Of a stretch of DNA of 45,505 bases, positions 1 to 9,069 are shown piece after piece (positions within the stretch are counted from its first letter, which is position 1; each line of letters starts with the position of its first letter). The stretch spans positions 1-45,505 of the forward strand of contig JAISFP010000295.1 in NCBI GenBank assembly GCA_031263525.1, written 5' to 3'. Below the pieces are notes generated by a model, which did not search any database, was not told the origin of the DNA, and was given only the letters and a program-made list of their open reading frames with translations. This stretch comes from Deltaproteobacteria bacterium (GTDB taxonomy: Bacteria > Desulfobacterota > Desulfarculia > Adiutricales > Adiutricaceae). A program made the translations under genes and the position numbers.

Positions 1-150
1 GGGAAGGCCGGCCCTGCGGGCGGGCGCGGTGAGCGCCGGTAGCTTCGCCCGTGGGCACCCCCTTGTTTCTGCAATGAAGAAGCGGGCGTCCCCGGTCGCA
101 GGGGAGCTGAACAGTTACAATAAACCTTATCGAGTTTGAACTAACTTTTC

Positions 151-478
151 GTAACTATTCAAATGATCTCCCATGGGTAACTCAACAGTTGGATCTTCCC
201 AGACAAATTCCCTCGCCTGAAGCTATTACCCGATTAATTAAATGTCGGAATTTTGACTGTCAACCTACGGGCGGAAAGACTGGGAAGCACCCCGGCCCTG
301 GCATCTTATCGTCATGATTCGCTCTATAACATGGAAAAATATTTCGACATTTACATAAACTGGCAAGACTCACCCCCATATGGGGTATTCATAGTTGATT
401 CTTAAACTTCAAGGATTCCTCATCAGAGCTTCCGTCCTTCAAAATGTCCTGAATTACAGTGACACCTGAATAGTTGCA
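151..478 (+). mobile_element. Element A copy 1, interrupted by element B
   Basis: This is a copy of the short family A repeat. In intact copies the family is about 180 bp, starts near AACTGTTCAGGTGCCCC and ends with its reverse complement. Here the left end (GTAACTATTCAA, from 151) and the right end (ACACCTGAATAGTTGCA, to about 478) are degenerate. The body matches the copies at 5019 and 9070 but is split by a foreign 144-bp insert at 224-367. No protein is encoded, so this is a non-autonomous, MITE-like element. Confidence 0.7.
224..367 (+). mobile_element. Element B copy 1, nested in element A
   Basis: This short element starts TATTACCCGATTAATTAAATGT and has a degenerate complementary right end around 346-366. 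It closely resembles the copy at 10790-10935, including the internal stretch around TGGAAAGACTGGGAA. It sits inside a family A element whose two halves resume on either side, so B inserted after A. No coding capacity is seen. Confidence 0.7.
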
Positions 479-748
479 CTTTGTCTAAGTACCCAACTTT
501 TCTATCCTTGACTTTGGCCAGAATATTATAGTTTTGCCCAGTATATTTCGTATTTTTTTATGGGTTCCCGTCGATTGTTTTTAACAATTTTGACACATGA
601 TTCAGATTATAGAACCTTAAAACATTGTCTCGTTGTTTTCGGCGCATCTTCACACTAACACGAAATTGCTTCCGCAAATACAAAATTCCAATTCCTTTTT
701 GTTTAATATTTTTTTAATGCTATGTAAATTTTTTAAAGGATTAACCTC

Positions 749-3700
749 ATGGCTATAAATATTACTCTGAGATTGATTTGGCATGATAGCGGCTGGAACG
801 GCAGTATATGCAGAAATCCTAGTAAAAATATCTACTGTGGCGGATCATTTTCCTACATTAGCGACACGATCGCAAAAGAGAGAGATATAGAGTGGGAATC
901 CAGGCCAGATGTCTCGGGCAAACATTGCTCTCTCCTAGATAGACAGCCCCCTTGCTGTGTAAGTTGCAATGCTTTCGGAAAAGAGGCAACAAAACTTTTC
1001 GTAAGTCCCCCATCCTTTTTCGACTGTACAGGCGTTCTAATTGACCTACCGCCTGCCACCTCCTGCACCTGGGATTACGAATCCATGTATTCAGATGAAG
1101 CAAAAACGGATCTCAGAGGTGAACAACAATACAATTCTGATAAAAGACTAAGCCTTGCTAAACAGTACTTCGGCAGCCTCACTCCTGACAAGACAATAGT
1201 CATTTATTACTCAAACTATAGTAACCCTTTCAGTGAAGAGGAGCTAAACAAATATGTAGTTGTCGGCATATCAAAATTGAAGGAAATTGGCGATATCCTT
1301 TACTTCAACGATGTCTCTCAACAAATATCTGAAAAATACTCAGGGGGATTTGTTTGGCAGATGCCAATCAGGTCCGCATATCCCGAAGAAGGTTTCTACA
1401 TTCCTTACGACAAGTATGCCGACGACCCTGACATCCTGGAACGTCTCGTCTTCGTCCCAGACAATTCTCGCAACTTCAAATTTGCAACACGCACTGTTGG
1501 CGACGATGACATGATAAACCTCATTGAACGGTTTATCTCAATTACTAATGTTCTGATTGAGCTGGATGATGGAACACATGTTTGGAAAGACAAAAAAAAA
1601 TGGCTAATCGGTCTGCTTTCAGATATCTGGAAATCCCGCGGAGATTACCCTGGACTTCCTCAGGTATTAGCATACCTTAACCGCGAAGATCTCACGCAGT
1701 CATACCTGGAACACTCAGCTCATGGTAACAGTGTCAAAGCTTACAAGGATATCATATCGGAAATCTCTAAGGACAAAACTACCTCGCGTAAGATACTTTT
1801 ACTAGGCGAATCCAAGTCAAAGTTGCTCACAGAAGTTCTCCCGCTCTTCAACCTCTCCCGAGTGCAAATATCGAGCCTGATTGACTTCAACGGGGAAGAC
1901 AACAGCGTGACCGCATCCGCCGATGATATCATCGCCAACCCTTACATTCTATGCGAACAGTATGTCGGATCTAACCCTGACGATTCAATATCGTTCTACC
2001 AAATCGACAACGGAATTCTTCATTCTTCCCAAAACGACAAAAGCCTTTTCGATGCAGGCTCAGCCGAGAGGTTCCGAGCGCTATGTGTAGAGGCTCTCAA
2101 ACGCGACAACAACTCATTCACTTCCGCCCAACACCTGCTCGACCTCGTTAATGTCCGTACCTCGCAAATGCATGAAAGGCGCAAATATGCTTTCAACAAC
2201 CGCTATTTCGATGTTGACCGGGATACTCTTTCAAAGGCTCTCCAATTCCGCAAACATTCCGATGGCAACCTATACCTTTACCTTAAAGATGTGTATGAGG
2301 ATGAACTTCTCATAAGGAAAACACTGGAAAATCTTATCAGCCGACCGGACATTCATCTGAAACTGCCAGTCACCACCGACTCTTTTTACAATCATCTCTA
2401 TGATGATTCAAGTCTCCTCAAAGATGAAGACGATTATAAATTCGCAATCCGTCACCAGGCTGAAGTCTGTTCACAGCTCTTCACCAAAGGCCTATGCGTA
2501 ATTTCCGGGTCCGCAGGAACAGGTAAAACCACCCTGATTAAATCTTTCATAAATCAGATACTGAAGACTGAAGGCTCCGGAACTTGCATATCCCTGCTCG
2601 CTCCTACCGGAAAAGCAGCCGATAGAATCCGTGAAAAGATTGGCAATGAAAGCGGCAAAAATAGAATCGCTCGAACTATACATTCTTTGCTCAAGGAAAA
2701 CGGATGGCTTAACAAAAATAATTTATTCAAACGTAAAGGTGGCACTCAAGTAAAAGGTGTATCCACATTCATCATCGATGAATCATCCATGATAGACTTA
2801 GGCCTTTTCGCCACTCTTTTCCGTGCAATCAAGTGGAACAACATAAAGCGCCTTATTCTCATAGGAGATCCTAACCAGTTACCTCCGATAGGTAGGGGTA
2901 AGGTGTTTTCCGACATTATAGAATGGCTGAAGGTGAATAACGAAGAACGTTCCTCGTGTCTGGGTTACCTGGAACACAATATCAGGTTATTGAATAACGC
3001 TGTAATAAATGCAGGACGAGGAATACCGGATCTCGCACAGATTCTTATGCAAGAAAGACAAACGGACGGTACCATATCAAAATTTCAACGTGAGAAGATT
3101 CTCCTCCAAATCCAGAACGGAGGAAAGATCGATAACGACCTTACTATAGTATATTGGAACTCGCCGGACGAATTGAACCAACTTATCAATGATAACCTCC
3201 ATAAAGATCTTGACGATAACGAGCTACCAAATGACTTGGAGTCAAAATGGCTCCGCGCGATTGATTTAGGTGATTGTAAAAAGAATCCTTACCTCCTCCA
3301 GGTAATTTCTCCATTCCGTGGGGAAGAACATGGTACCGACAGCCTTAACATTATGCTTCAGAAACTCTTGAATGGTAAGAATTCTAACAAAATACTCGAT
3401 GGCATCGCATATTTTGATAAGGTAATTCAATGCGTCAATCGTTCCTACGCAGGTAAATACTCCATAAAAGCCTATAACTTCATAACCGAAATTCTAGAAC
3501 CAGTCGAGCTTTTCAATGGAGAGATGGGTTTTACGTCATACGACTTACTCGACAAAACTAACTGGCACAAACATTCCAATATTTCGAGGTTTGTAGTTAA
3601 GTTTAATGATAAACACCACTTACACGTCCAATATTCAAAGAATAATCCTAAACCGTCTGACAACCTCGAGCTAGCTTACGCCATATCCGTGCATAAATCT

Positions 3701-4300
3701 CAAGGTAGCGAATTCGATATCGTCTATGCTGTTATTCCCAAAAAAAGAAGCATACTTCTTACTATGGAATTACTTTACACAGCCGTCACCAGGGCCCAAA
3801 AAAAGCTCGTTCTTTTTCTCCAGGATGATGTGGAAACCCTATCGCGTCTTACTAAGATTGAACAATCCGCCATCAGACGAATCAATTCGTCTGTATTCCA
3901 CTTTGTACCTATTCCTCATGAGCTTTCGTACCCTATATCCTGTTTTGATGAATACAAGGTGCACTCTACATTCTCTGAATACTTCGTTCGCTCAAAATCT
4001 GAAGTGATTATCGCGAACTCCCTACATCAGGCGGAATTAGACTTTTTTTATGAAAAGCCTCTAAAAGCAAAGGATAATACCATGTTCCTGCCGGACTTCA
4101 CCGTAATGTTCCAGGGAGAAGAACACTATTGGGAACACTGCGGTCTCCTAAACTTGCCAGATTATGCCGCCCATTGGAACAAGAAAGAACTCTGGTATAA
4201 TAAACATTTCCCTGGCAAACTACTTATAACCCGAGAGGGCAATGATCTTAGCTCACAAATTAAAAAAATCATGTTCGATAATTTCCATATATCTTTATAG
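749..4300 (+). CDS. RecD-like superfamily 1 helicase with C-terminal nuclease-like domain
   Basis: This 1183-residue protein is likely a DNA helicase-nuclease. The helicase core is clear: Walker A GSAGTGKTT near residues 585-593, Walker B IIDESS near 674, motif III GDPNQLPPIG near 705, HKSQGSEFD near 980 and YTAVTRAQKK near 1009. The last 80 residues (LPDF near 1114, YWEHCG near 1130, then DYAAHWNKKELWY) resemble the PD-(D/E)XK-like domain appended to some UvrD/RecD-type helicases. The first 570 residues match no family I can name. They begin with a Trp/Cys-rich stretch (C21, C30, C60, C69, C70, C73, C92) that could bind metal. The ATG at 749 follows AAAGGA by 8 nt. The gene is much AT-richer than the chromosomal genes to the right, stands alone and is surrounded by mobile repeats, which suggests acquisition. 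A stand-alone anti-phage or repair role is inference; the helicase assignment is firm. Confidence 0.85.
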   Translation: MAINITLRLIWHDSGWNGSICRNPSKNIYCGGSFSYISDTIAKERDIEWESRPDVSGKHCSLLDRQPPCCVSCNAFGKEATKLFVSPPSFFDCTGVLIDLPPATSCTWDYESMYSDEAKTDLRGEQQYNSDKRLSLAKQYFGSLTPDKTIVIYYSNYSNPFSEEELNKYVVVGISKLKEIGDILYFNDVSQQISEKYSGGFVWQMPIRSAYPEEGFYIPYDKYADDPDILERLVFVPDNSRNFKFATRTVGDDDMINLIERFISITNVLIELDDGTHVWKDKKKWLIGLLSDIWKSRGDYPGLPQVLAYLNREDLTQSYLEHSAHGNSVKAYKDIISEISKDKTTSRKILLLGESKSKLLTEVLPLFNLSRVQISSLIDFNGEDNSVTASADDIIANPYILCEQYVGSNPDDSISFYQIDNGILHSSQNDKSLFDAGSAERFRALCVEALKRDNNSFTSAQHLLDLVNVRTSQMHERRKYAFNNRYFDVDRDTLSKALQFRKHSDGNLYLYLKDVYEDELLIRKTLENLISRPDIHLKLPVTTDSFYNHLYDDSSLLKDEDDYKFAIRHQAEVCSQLFTKGLCVISGSAGTGKTTLIKSFINQILKTEGSGTCISLLAPTGKAADRIREKIGNESGKNRIARTIHSLLKENGWLNKNNLFKRKGGTQVKGVSTFIIDESSMIDLGLFATLFRAIKWNNIKRLILIGDPNQLPPIGRGKVFSDIIEWLKVNNEERSSCLGYLEHNIRLLNNAVINAGRGIPDLAQILMQERQTDGTISKFQREKILLQIQNGGKIDNDLTIVYWNSPDELNQLINDNLHKDLDDNELPNDLESKWLRAIDLGDCKKNPYLLQVISPFRGEEHGTDSLNIMLQKLLNGKNSNKILDGIAYFDKVIQCVNRSYAGKYSIKAYNFITEILEPVELFNGEMGFTSYDLLDKTNWHKHSNISRFVVKFNDKHHLHVQYSKNNPKPSDNLELAYAISVHKSQGSEFDIVYAVIPKKRSILLTMELLYTAVTRAQKKLVLFLQDDVETLSRLTKIEQSAIRRINSSVFHFVPIPHELSYPISCFDEYKVHSTFSEYFVRSKSEVIIANSLHQAELDFFYEKPLKAKDNTMFLPDFTVMFQGEEHYWEHCGLLNLPDYAAHWNKKELWYNKHFPGKLLITREGNDLSSQIKKIMFDNFHISL

Positions 4301-5018
4301 TCTGAAATCTGGATGGTGATCCGACTCAGAGTTCACTCCAGATTGCGACGTTTCAGCAATAATTCAATAAGGGTTTCAAAAACTTCAGTTTGCCGCGCAT
4401 ATAGGTAACCGTCAAGTTTCTCGTGTGTCAACTTTTTAAACCTGAAAGTGTCAAGTTATTGCCTATATCTTCTCCATGTTCCAGCACAAGGAGATATTTC
4501 TGTTCATTAGATTAGTCGAGGACGGGACTAAAAACACTTGTCGAGATAGCGAGGGATGAACAAAACCAGAGCAGGCATGTGGTTGGCGAATTCGGAATTG
4601 ATACAAGACAGACTGAAACCTGAAGCGAAAATGAATATGCCATATGCTGAGGCATAACAAAAAATTATATGTATGAAACAAAAATTATGTGACTACAGTT
4701 GATTTCCTCTACGCTTAAACACGTTTGGCCTGAACCTGGACGGTGACACAGGGCTGGTCTTGTCCCTTGGATGAAGCTGAACATGCGTTCTGGATAGGCC
4801 GACCCGACGGGCCTTCGACTGCTGCCGGCCACCTGATCTCGTAAATGAGCGATACATGTGCAGGTGGAGGCAGACGCATTACGGTAATAATACTTATTAT
4901 GTTGATGTTGATGCAAATATTTGGATTGATTTTCCTCATGAGCTACCATGATATCGTCTTGAGTCTGATTCGATTTACCATTTGCTCAAGGAAGTTCTAC
5001 CTTTTCTAAAATTCGTGG
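4301..5018. other. Intergenic, no gene seen
   Basis: Short open frames on both strands have no recognisable motif or convincing ribosome site. A weak inverted repeat (AATCTGGA ... TCCAGATT, about 4306-4345) just past the helicase stop might be a transcript end, but it has no T-tract. The stretch may be a decayed gene remnant; I cannot identify one. Confidence 0.5.
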
Positions 5019-5200
5019 TAACTGTTCAGGTGCCCCCAAGGGGAGTTCAACAGGGGGCCTTTCCAGCCAGAATGCACTCTGCGGGAACTCTTCCCCTCCA
5101 CATGAAGTATTCATTGTTGACTTTTCAACTTCACGGGGTAATCATCGGGGTTACCTTCCGCCGAAAAGTCACTCAATGGAGGGGCACCTGAACAATTGCA
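5019..5200 (+). mobile_element. Element A copy 2 (intact)
   Basis: This is the best-preserved family A copy. The left end AACTGTTCAGGTGCCCC (5020-5036) is matched by GGGGCACCTGAACAATT (5181-5197), a 17-bp inverted repeat with one mismatch. The 145-bp interior is shared with the copies at 5274, 7072, 7854, 8048, 9070 and 21483. Size, ends and lack of an open frame indicate a MITE-like element mobilised in trans. Confidence 0.8.
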
Positions 5201-5273
5201 ATTCGAAAAGCTAAGTCAGACTGTTGCCCAAATTATCCATTCAAATGCCATCAAAAGTTATATTCCGTGCTGG

Positions 5274-5434
5274 TAACTGTTCAGGTGCCCCCCCACGGGG
5301 AACTCAACAGGAGGCCTTTCCAACTAAAATACCCTCCACAGAAACTCTTCCCCGCCATATGAAGTATCCATTGCTGACTCTTCAACTTCAAAGATTCCTC
5401 ATCGGGGCTCTCATCCTCCGAAAATGCCCTCAAT
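5274..5434 (+). mobile_element. Element A copy 3 (right end lost)
   Basis: It begins TAACTGTTCAGGTGCCCC like copy 2, 75 bp away in the same orientation. The internal sequence can be followed to CCCTCAATAG near 5434, after which the right inverted repeat is missing. Confidence 0.75.
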
Positions 5435-5818
5435 AGCCGAAAGACAAGAACGTTTTTCCTATATCACGCCAAATTAATAGCAGATCAATAGCGGAATTTA
5501 TACCCATATATAGCTTAAAGCATGGAGACTACCTCCGGCCCCAGACTGGTCTCCTTCCGAGCCCAGGCTAATCCATTCCTCACAGAGCTCAGGGCCACCT
5601 TTCTCCGGGACCAACGTGCCCCTTTGGTCTAGGAAAGCCTCTTTCCCAACCTGACTCGCCCTTTTCATTCACAACTCTATTTTTTTGGCACTGCCTAACT
5701 TCTCGGGCAACACGTCTACCCTACTCTGGTCACGGGGGGACTCTCTTATGAAAGGGTATGCTAATGAAAAGATAGAGGATTATTGATAATCGCATTGATC
5801 AGTTAAATCTTCATTAAA
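5435..5818. other. Intergenic, decayed repeat DNA
   Basis: No gene is seen. Fragments such as GGTCACGGGGGGACTCTC near 5727 resemble pieces near 9555 and the inner side of element G, so this is probably decayed mobile DNA. Confidence 0.4.
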
Positions 5819-6210
5819 AGTGTATCCGTTCACGGGGGGGGGTTAGGGTTGTGGAGCTGGACTCATCCGCCGGCCCGGACTCCAACCTATCTCGCCTTCT
5901 ATAAACTTCGCCCTTTAGCCCTTATTACCCCGGAATTTTAATCTGGCCCGAGGGTCCCTCTTCACTGTGAGCTAGGCCGTGTGAAACTGGCCCAGTTCTC
6001 CTCCCCCTCCGGCCCTAACCCTTCCCCAAAGCTCTCACCCATTCAGAACTAACCCCTGCCCAAAGCCCTCTCACCTCTGCCCCTGCCTGCCTCAACCCCG
6101 CCAACCCAAGGCCCTCTCACCCTTCGCCCCTGCCTGCCTCAACCCTGCCCCCAAGCTCTACCCGCTCCTGTCCTTACCCTTTCACAATCTCGCCGTGAAA
6201 AGGATACCTG
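5819..6210 (+). mobile_element. Possible element G, larger relative of element F
   Basis: The left edge GTATCCGTTCACGGG (from 5822) is mirrored by CGCCGTGAAAAGGATAC (to about 6207), the same type of end as element F (GTATCTGTTCAC). The interior is C-rich, with imperfect repeats of CCCTCTCACC and CCCCTGCCTGCCTCAACC between 6000 and 6170. There is no credible coding frame. The boundaries are tentative. Confidence 0.45.
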
Positions 6211-6301
6211 AGGGCCAGATTTAATTTCCGGGGTATTAAGTTCCCCTAGGGCTTCAGTCCTCCAAGCGTCCAGGGCGACCTGCAGGCCTTTTAGCCACCC
6301 C

Positions 6302-6483
6302 GGTATCTGTTCACAGACGAAAGCATGTGAACCTATAGCAAGACCCATATAATCTTAATTCCTGGTGCAGGGCGGCCCTCCTCCGATACCAGGACAGCTT
6401 TCCTCCGGGGCCAGAGCGGCTTTCCTCCACCTCCAGGACAGGCTACCTCCGTGGCCAGGGAGACCTACCCGTGAACGGATACA
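6302..6483 (+). mobile_element. Element F copy 1
   Basis: A 182-bp element with ends GTATCTGTTCACAG and CCGTGAACGGATAC. The interior consists largely of 22-bp units of the form CAGGACAGCTTTCCTCCGGGGC, about four or five copies. A second copy at 8238-8817 has been split by two other elements. It is non-coding. Confidence 0.65.
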
Positions 6484-6795
6484 GGTTTTCTTACCACCTA
6501 GCCCCCCTTCCACGATTTGTTGCAACACCGACATATCTGCCAGTCCAAAAATGCCCTATCCCCTACCTCTCAGCCCCGATCTTTTTAATCTTGACCGGCC
6601 AATACCTGCCCTTTTCTCCCCTGTCCTCATAATGATGACCTGCCAGGAAGCGTTCTTTCTGCTCCCACTTTATCTCCAAACACGCCCCTGGGGTCGGTTA
6701 GCACCCCGACCCATGAAAGTGAAATCATGCCGTCACACAACATGCTGAAGATTTACCGGCACCTGCCTCCCCCCTCCAAAAAAATCGTGTTGATA

Positions 6796-7046
6796 ATTAT
6801 TACCCGTTAGGATAAATGTCAGCCAAAATGTGAATCCGCTTATTACCCCCCCAAAGAGCACAGGAAATAAACTTAACTACGCATCTATCTCCAGCACTAG
6901 TCCTAGCACTGCCTAGCATTAATGCAATGAATACAGCATGTTGATTATCAATCTGTCCAATATTTTCAGTCCTCCGACACTTACCCATGCTCACATTTGC
7001 GTGACTGTGTAATACGTCGCGGACATTTATCCTAACGGGTAATAAT
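6796..7046 (+). mobile_element. Element C copy 1
   Basis: A 251-bp element with perfect terminal inverted repeats of about 25 bp. The core ATTACCCGTTAGGATAAATG at the left is exactly complementary to the right end at 7022-7046. The subterminal regions are shared with copies at 8824 and 8545, while the centre is divergent. There is no open frame. Confidence 0.8.
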
Positions 7047-7071
7047 AAACCAAGTCATAATATTTTTTTTA

Positions 7072-7252
7072 TAACTCTTCAGCTACCCCTCTATTGAGGA
7101 CTTTTTCGGAGGAAGAAATACTTAATGAGGAACCCTAGCAGTTGAATAGTTAACAATGGATACTTCATGTGGTGGTGATAATTTTCTACAGATGGCATTT
7201 TAATTGGGAAGATCCCACTGTTGAGCCCCCCCTTGGAGGACACCAGAACAGT
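7072..7252 (-). mobile_element. Element A copy 4 (reverse)
   Basis: This is a reverse-oriented family A copy. The ends are degenerate (TAACTCTTCAGCTACCCC at the left, ACACCAGAACAGTCACC at the right), but the internal tract around AATGGATACTTCATGTGG is clear. It lies directly upstream of the HicB/HicA-type pair, with another reverse copy directly downstream. Confidence 0.7.
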
Positions 7253-7303
7253 CACCTTCTTGTTTTAAAATAGTCACAATGATATGCTTTGTTGTGAGTG
7301 AAA

Positions 7304-7320
7304 CAACAGTTTTTCTGTTG
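7304..7320 (+). promoter_or_regulatory. Inverted repeat upstream of toxin-antitoxin pair, candidate operator
   Basis: CAACAG-TTTTT-CTGTTG forms perfect 6-bp arms about 80 nt before the antitoxin start. Antitoxins of this type commonly bind such repeats to autorepress; that role is inference here. Confidence 0.35.
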
Positions 7321-7398
7321 CGAGCTATCATTAGGTTTTTTTAACACAACTAATGGAATTTTGCTAATTTCAAGTTTTTTTCTTTAGAAAGGTTTTAT

Positions 7399-7650
7399 AT
7401 GTCTGGAATTTTACATATGGACATTTCTTGGGATGCAGAAGCCAATGTTTGGATAGCTTATTCCAAAGAATTGCCAGGATTTGGACTTGAGTCTGATTCG
7501 TTTGATTTGTTACTCGCGAAGGTTCTCACTGCTTTACCCGAATTTATTGAGTTAAGTCAGACTCTCACCAAGTCATTTAAAAACAAACCATCACAAATTA
7601 TTTTCCACACTACAAGACAAATCTCTTTGTCGTATAACATGGCTTCCTAA
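7399..7650 (+). CDS. HicB-like (DUF1902-type) antitoxin
   Basis: This 83-residue protein has the sequence pattern of the short DUF1902/HicB-like antitoxin fold: an initial beta strand (ISWDAEANVWIAYS), a Pro-Gly turn (ELPGFGLES) and a helix (FDLLLAKVLTALPEFIEL). By family it would neutralise the HicA-type mRNA interferase encoded next to it. AGAAAGG 6 nt before the ATG at 7399 is a good ribosome site. The stop codon shares one base with the toxin start (TAATG), so the two are translationally coupled. The antitoxin is first, as in many DUF1902-HicA pairs. The pair is AT-rich and lies between two same-direction element A copies. I see no DNA-binding domain beyond the core, so autoregulation is only presumed. 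Confidence 0.75.
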   Translation: MSGILHMDISWDAEANVWIAYSKELPGFGLESDSFDLLLAKVLTALPEFIELSQTLTKSFKNKPSQIIFHTTRQISLSYNMAS

Positions 7651-7841
7651 TGTCAGATTTTGAAAAGTTAGTTCAAAATAAGCTTAAAAAAAATAAATGC
7701 ATATTTATAAGATTCGGCAAGGACGACCACTCTATTTGCTATAGCCCACTGACAGATAGAATATTTGTTGTTTCAAAAAAAATTAAATCCAAGGATCTAG
7801 CAAATCAAATTTTAAAAGATGCGGGTTGTCCTAAAATTTAA
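7650..7841 (+). CDS. HicA-type toxin (mRNA interferase)
   Basis: This 63-residue protein matches the HicA pattern. A lysine-rich N-terminus is followed by the catalytic-loop signature FGKDDHSICYSP, with the histidine used by the family for RNA cleavage, then RIFVVSKKIKSKDLANQILKDAG, typical of the last helix. It should cleave mRNA when free of the upstream antitoxin. The ATG overlaps the antitoxin stop by one base. Length and key histidine are intact, so the module is probably functional, in contrast to the broken genes nearby. The downstream boundary is an element A copy starting 13 nt after the stop. Confidence 0.75.
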   Translation: MSDFEKLVQNKLKKNKCIFIRFGKDDHSICYSPLTDRIFVVSKKIKSKDLANQILKDAGCPKI

Positions 7842-7853
7842 TAATGTTTTTCA

Positions 7854-8040
7854 GTAACTGTTCGGGTGACACTCTATTTAGTACCCTTTCGCAGGAAGAG
7901 AGCCCTAATAAGTAACCCTAGAAATTGAAGAGTCAACAATGGATACTTCATGTGGGTTTGAAAATTTTCTGTAGATAGCATTTCAATTGAGAAGATCCCG
8001 CTGTTGAGTTCCCCTTGGGGGGGGTGCCTGGACAGTTACT
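7854..8040 (-). mobile_element. Element A copy 5 (reverse)
   Basis: This is a reverse copy with ends GTAACTGTTCGGGTG and GGTGCCTGGACAGTTAC and the shared interior around AATGGATACTTCATGTGG. It starts 13 nt after the HicA stop and is followed 7 nt later by another reverse copy. Confidence 0.75.
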
Positions 8041-8047
8041 TTACTTG

Positions 8048-8230
8048 AAACTATTCAGGTAATCCTCTATTGAGGACCTGCTCAGAGACGGAGAGCCCTG
8101 ACGAGGAACTCTTGAAATAGAAGAGTCAACAATGGTCACTTCAAGTAGAGTCGCAGAATTTACACTGAAACCACTTCGCCTGGAAAGATCCGCTGTTGAG
8201 CTCCCCTTGAGAGTCACCTGAATTGTTCCA
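8048..8230 (-). mobile_element. Element A copy 6 (reverse)
   Basis: It has the same orientation and length class as copy 5 and lies directly behind it. The ends are AACTATTCAGGTAATCC and GTCACCTGAATTGTT. The interior is more diverged, with the matching stretch around AGAGTCAACAATGG. Confidence 0.7.
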
Positions 8231-8422
8231 TTTTCTGTATCTGTTCACAGACGAAAGCAGAGGAAACTCAAACAGAACCCAGATCATCCACATTCCTGGT
8301 GCAGGTGGCCCTCGTCCGCTGCCAGGACGGCCTTCCTCCGGGGTTATAGCGGCCTCCCTTCAGTTCCAGAGCAACCTTCCTCCGGGTCCAAAGCGGCCTT
8401 TCTCCATGCCTGAGTGACCTTC

Positions 8423-8531
8423 TTATACCGATTATGGATTAAAAATGCATGAAAGCCAAAAATAATGTGGTTGTCAGGCATGAGGAGTGCCAGATCATAT
8501 CGTGCATCTTTATCCTATTTTTTGTATTACC
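8423..8531 (+). mobile_element. Element E copy 1, inserted in element F
   Basis: A 108-bp unit with imperfect inverted ends (TATACCGATTATGGATTAAAAATGCA at the left, TGCATCTTTATCC...GTATTAC at the right). It is nearly identical to 10459-10565, and the F sequence resumes after it. Confidence 0.65.
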
Positions 8532-8544
8532 AGCTCCAGGACAG

Positions 8545-8780
8545 GTATTACCCAGTCGGATAAATGTCCGCCAAAATGCGAATTTGCTTATTTACAGCCA
8601 TATGCTGAATGCTTGGAGCTTAATCTATCTTCGGCATCAATATATGGTTAATATTATATGAATCAATGCCATATAAGTGCTATTCTTTTGTATGCAATTT
8701 TTATTCCTGCAACACTTAACTATTCTCATGTTTAGTTTCCAGTGTAATACGTCACGGACATTTATCCGACTGGGTCATAC
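8545..8780 (+). mobile_element. Element C copy 3, variant ends
   Basis: A 236-bp element inserted in F. The left end reads ATTACCCAGTCGGATAAATG and the right end is its reverse complement apart from one base. Against copies 1 and 2 three bases differ in this block (GTTAGG to AGTCGG), and the change is present in both ends. The centre differs from copies 1 and 2. Confidence 0.75.
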
Positions 8781-8823
8781 CTCTGTGGCCAGTGCGACCT
8801 ATCCGTGAAAGGATACCATTTTC

Positions 8824-9063
8824 TATATTACCCGTTAGGATAAATGTCCGCCAAAATGCGAATCCGCTTATTACACCCCAAGGGGCGCAGGACAAGGAAC
8901 TGAACCAACCTTCAACTTCTAGCATTAGTTAGTTTCAAGGCAGTGAATACAGGAACTTGCATAAAACCCGGTCTAAAATTTTCAAGTCCTCCAACACTTA
9001 CCCTTGCTCACATTTGCTTGACTGTGTAAACCGTCGCGGACATTTATCCTAACGGGTAATATA
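8824..9063 (+). mobile_element. Element C copy 2
   Basis: A 240-bp element with perfect 27-bp terminal inverted repeats containing ATTACCCGTTAGGATAAATG. Its subterminal sequence is shared with copy 1 (CCGCTTATTAC; TGCTCACATTTGC). It begins 7 bp after the end of element F copy 2. Confidence 0.8.
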
Positions 9064-9069
9064 AATCGT

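Larger units (their letters stand above)
8238..8817 (+). mobile_element. Element F copy 2, split by elements E and C
   Basis: It begins GTATCTGTTCACAGACGAAAGCA exactly like copy 1 and ends CCGTGAAAGGATACC at 8817. Between these lie the 22-bp units of F, an element E (8423-8531), one more F unit (CTCCAGGACAGG) and an element C (8545-8780). Removing both inserts restores an F element of about 200 bp, so the order of events is F first, then E and C. Confidence 0.7.

Noticed and set aside
5838-5850. GGGTTAGGGTT, telomere-like
   Set aside because: A single occurrence inside a C/G-rich element end; no array.
6139-6748. Frames across elements F and G
   Set aside because: Follow element sequence, no motifs; the elements are non-coding in all copies.
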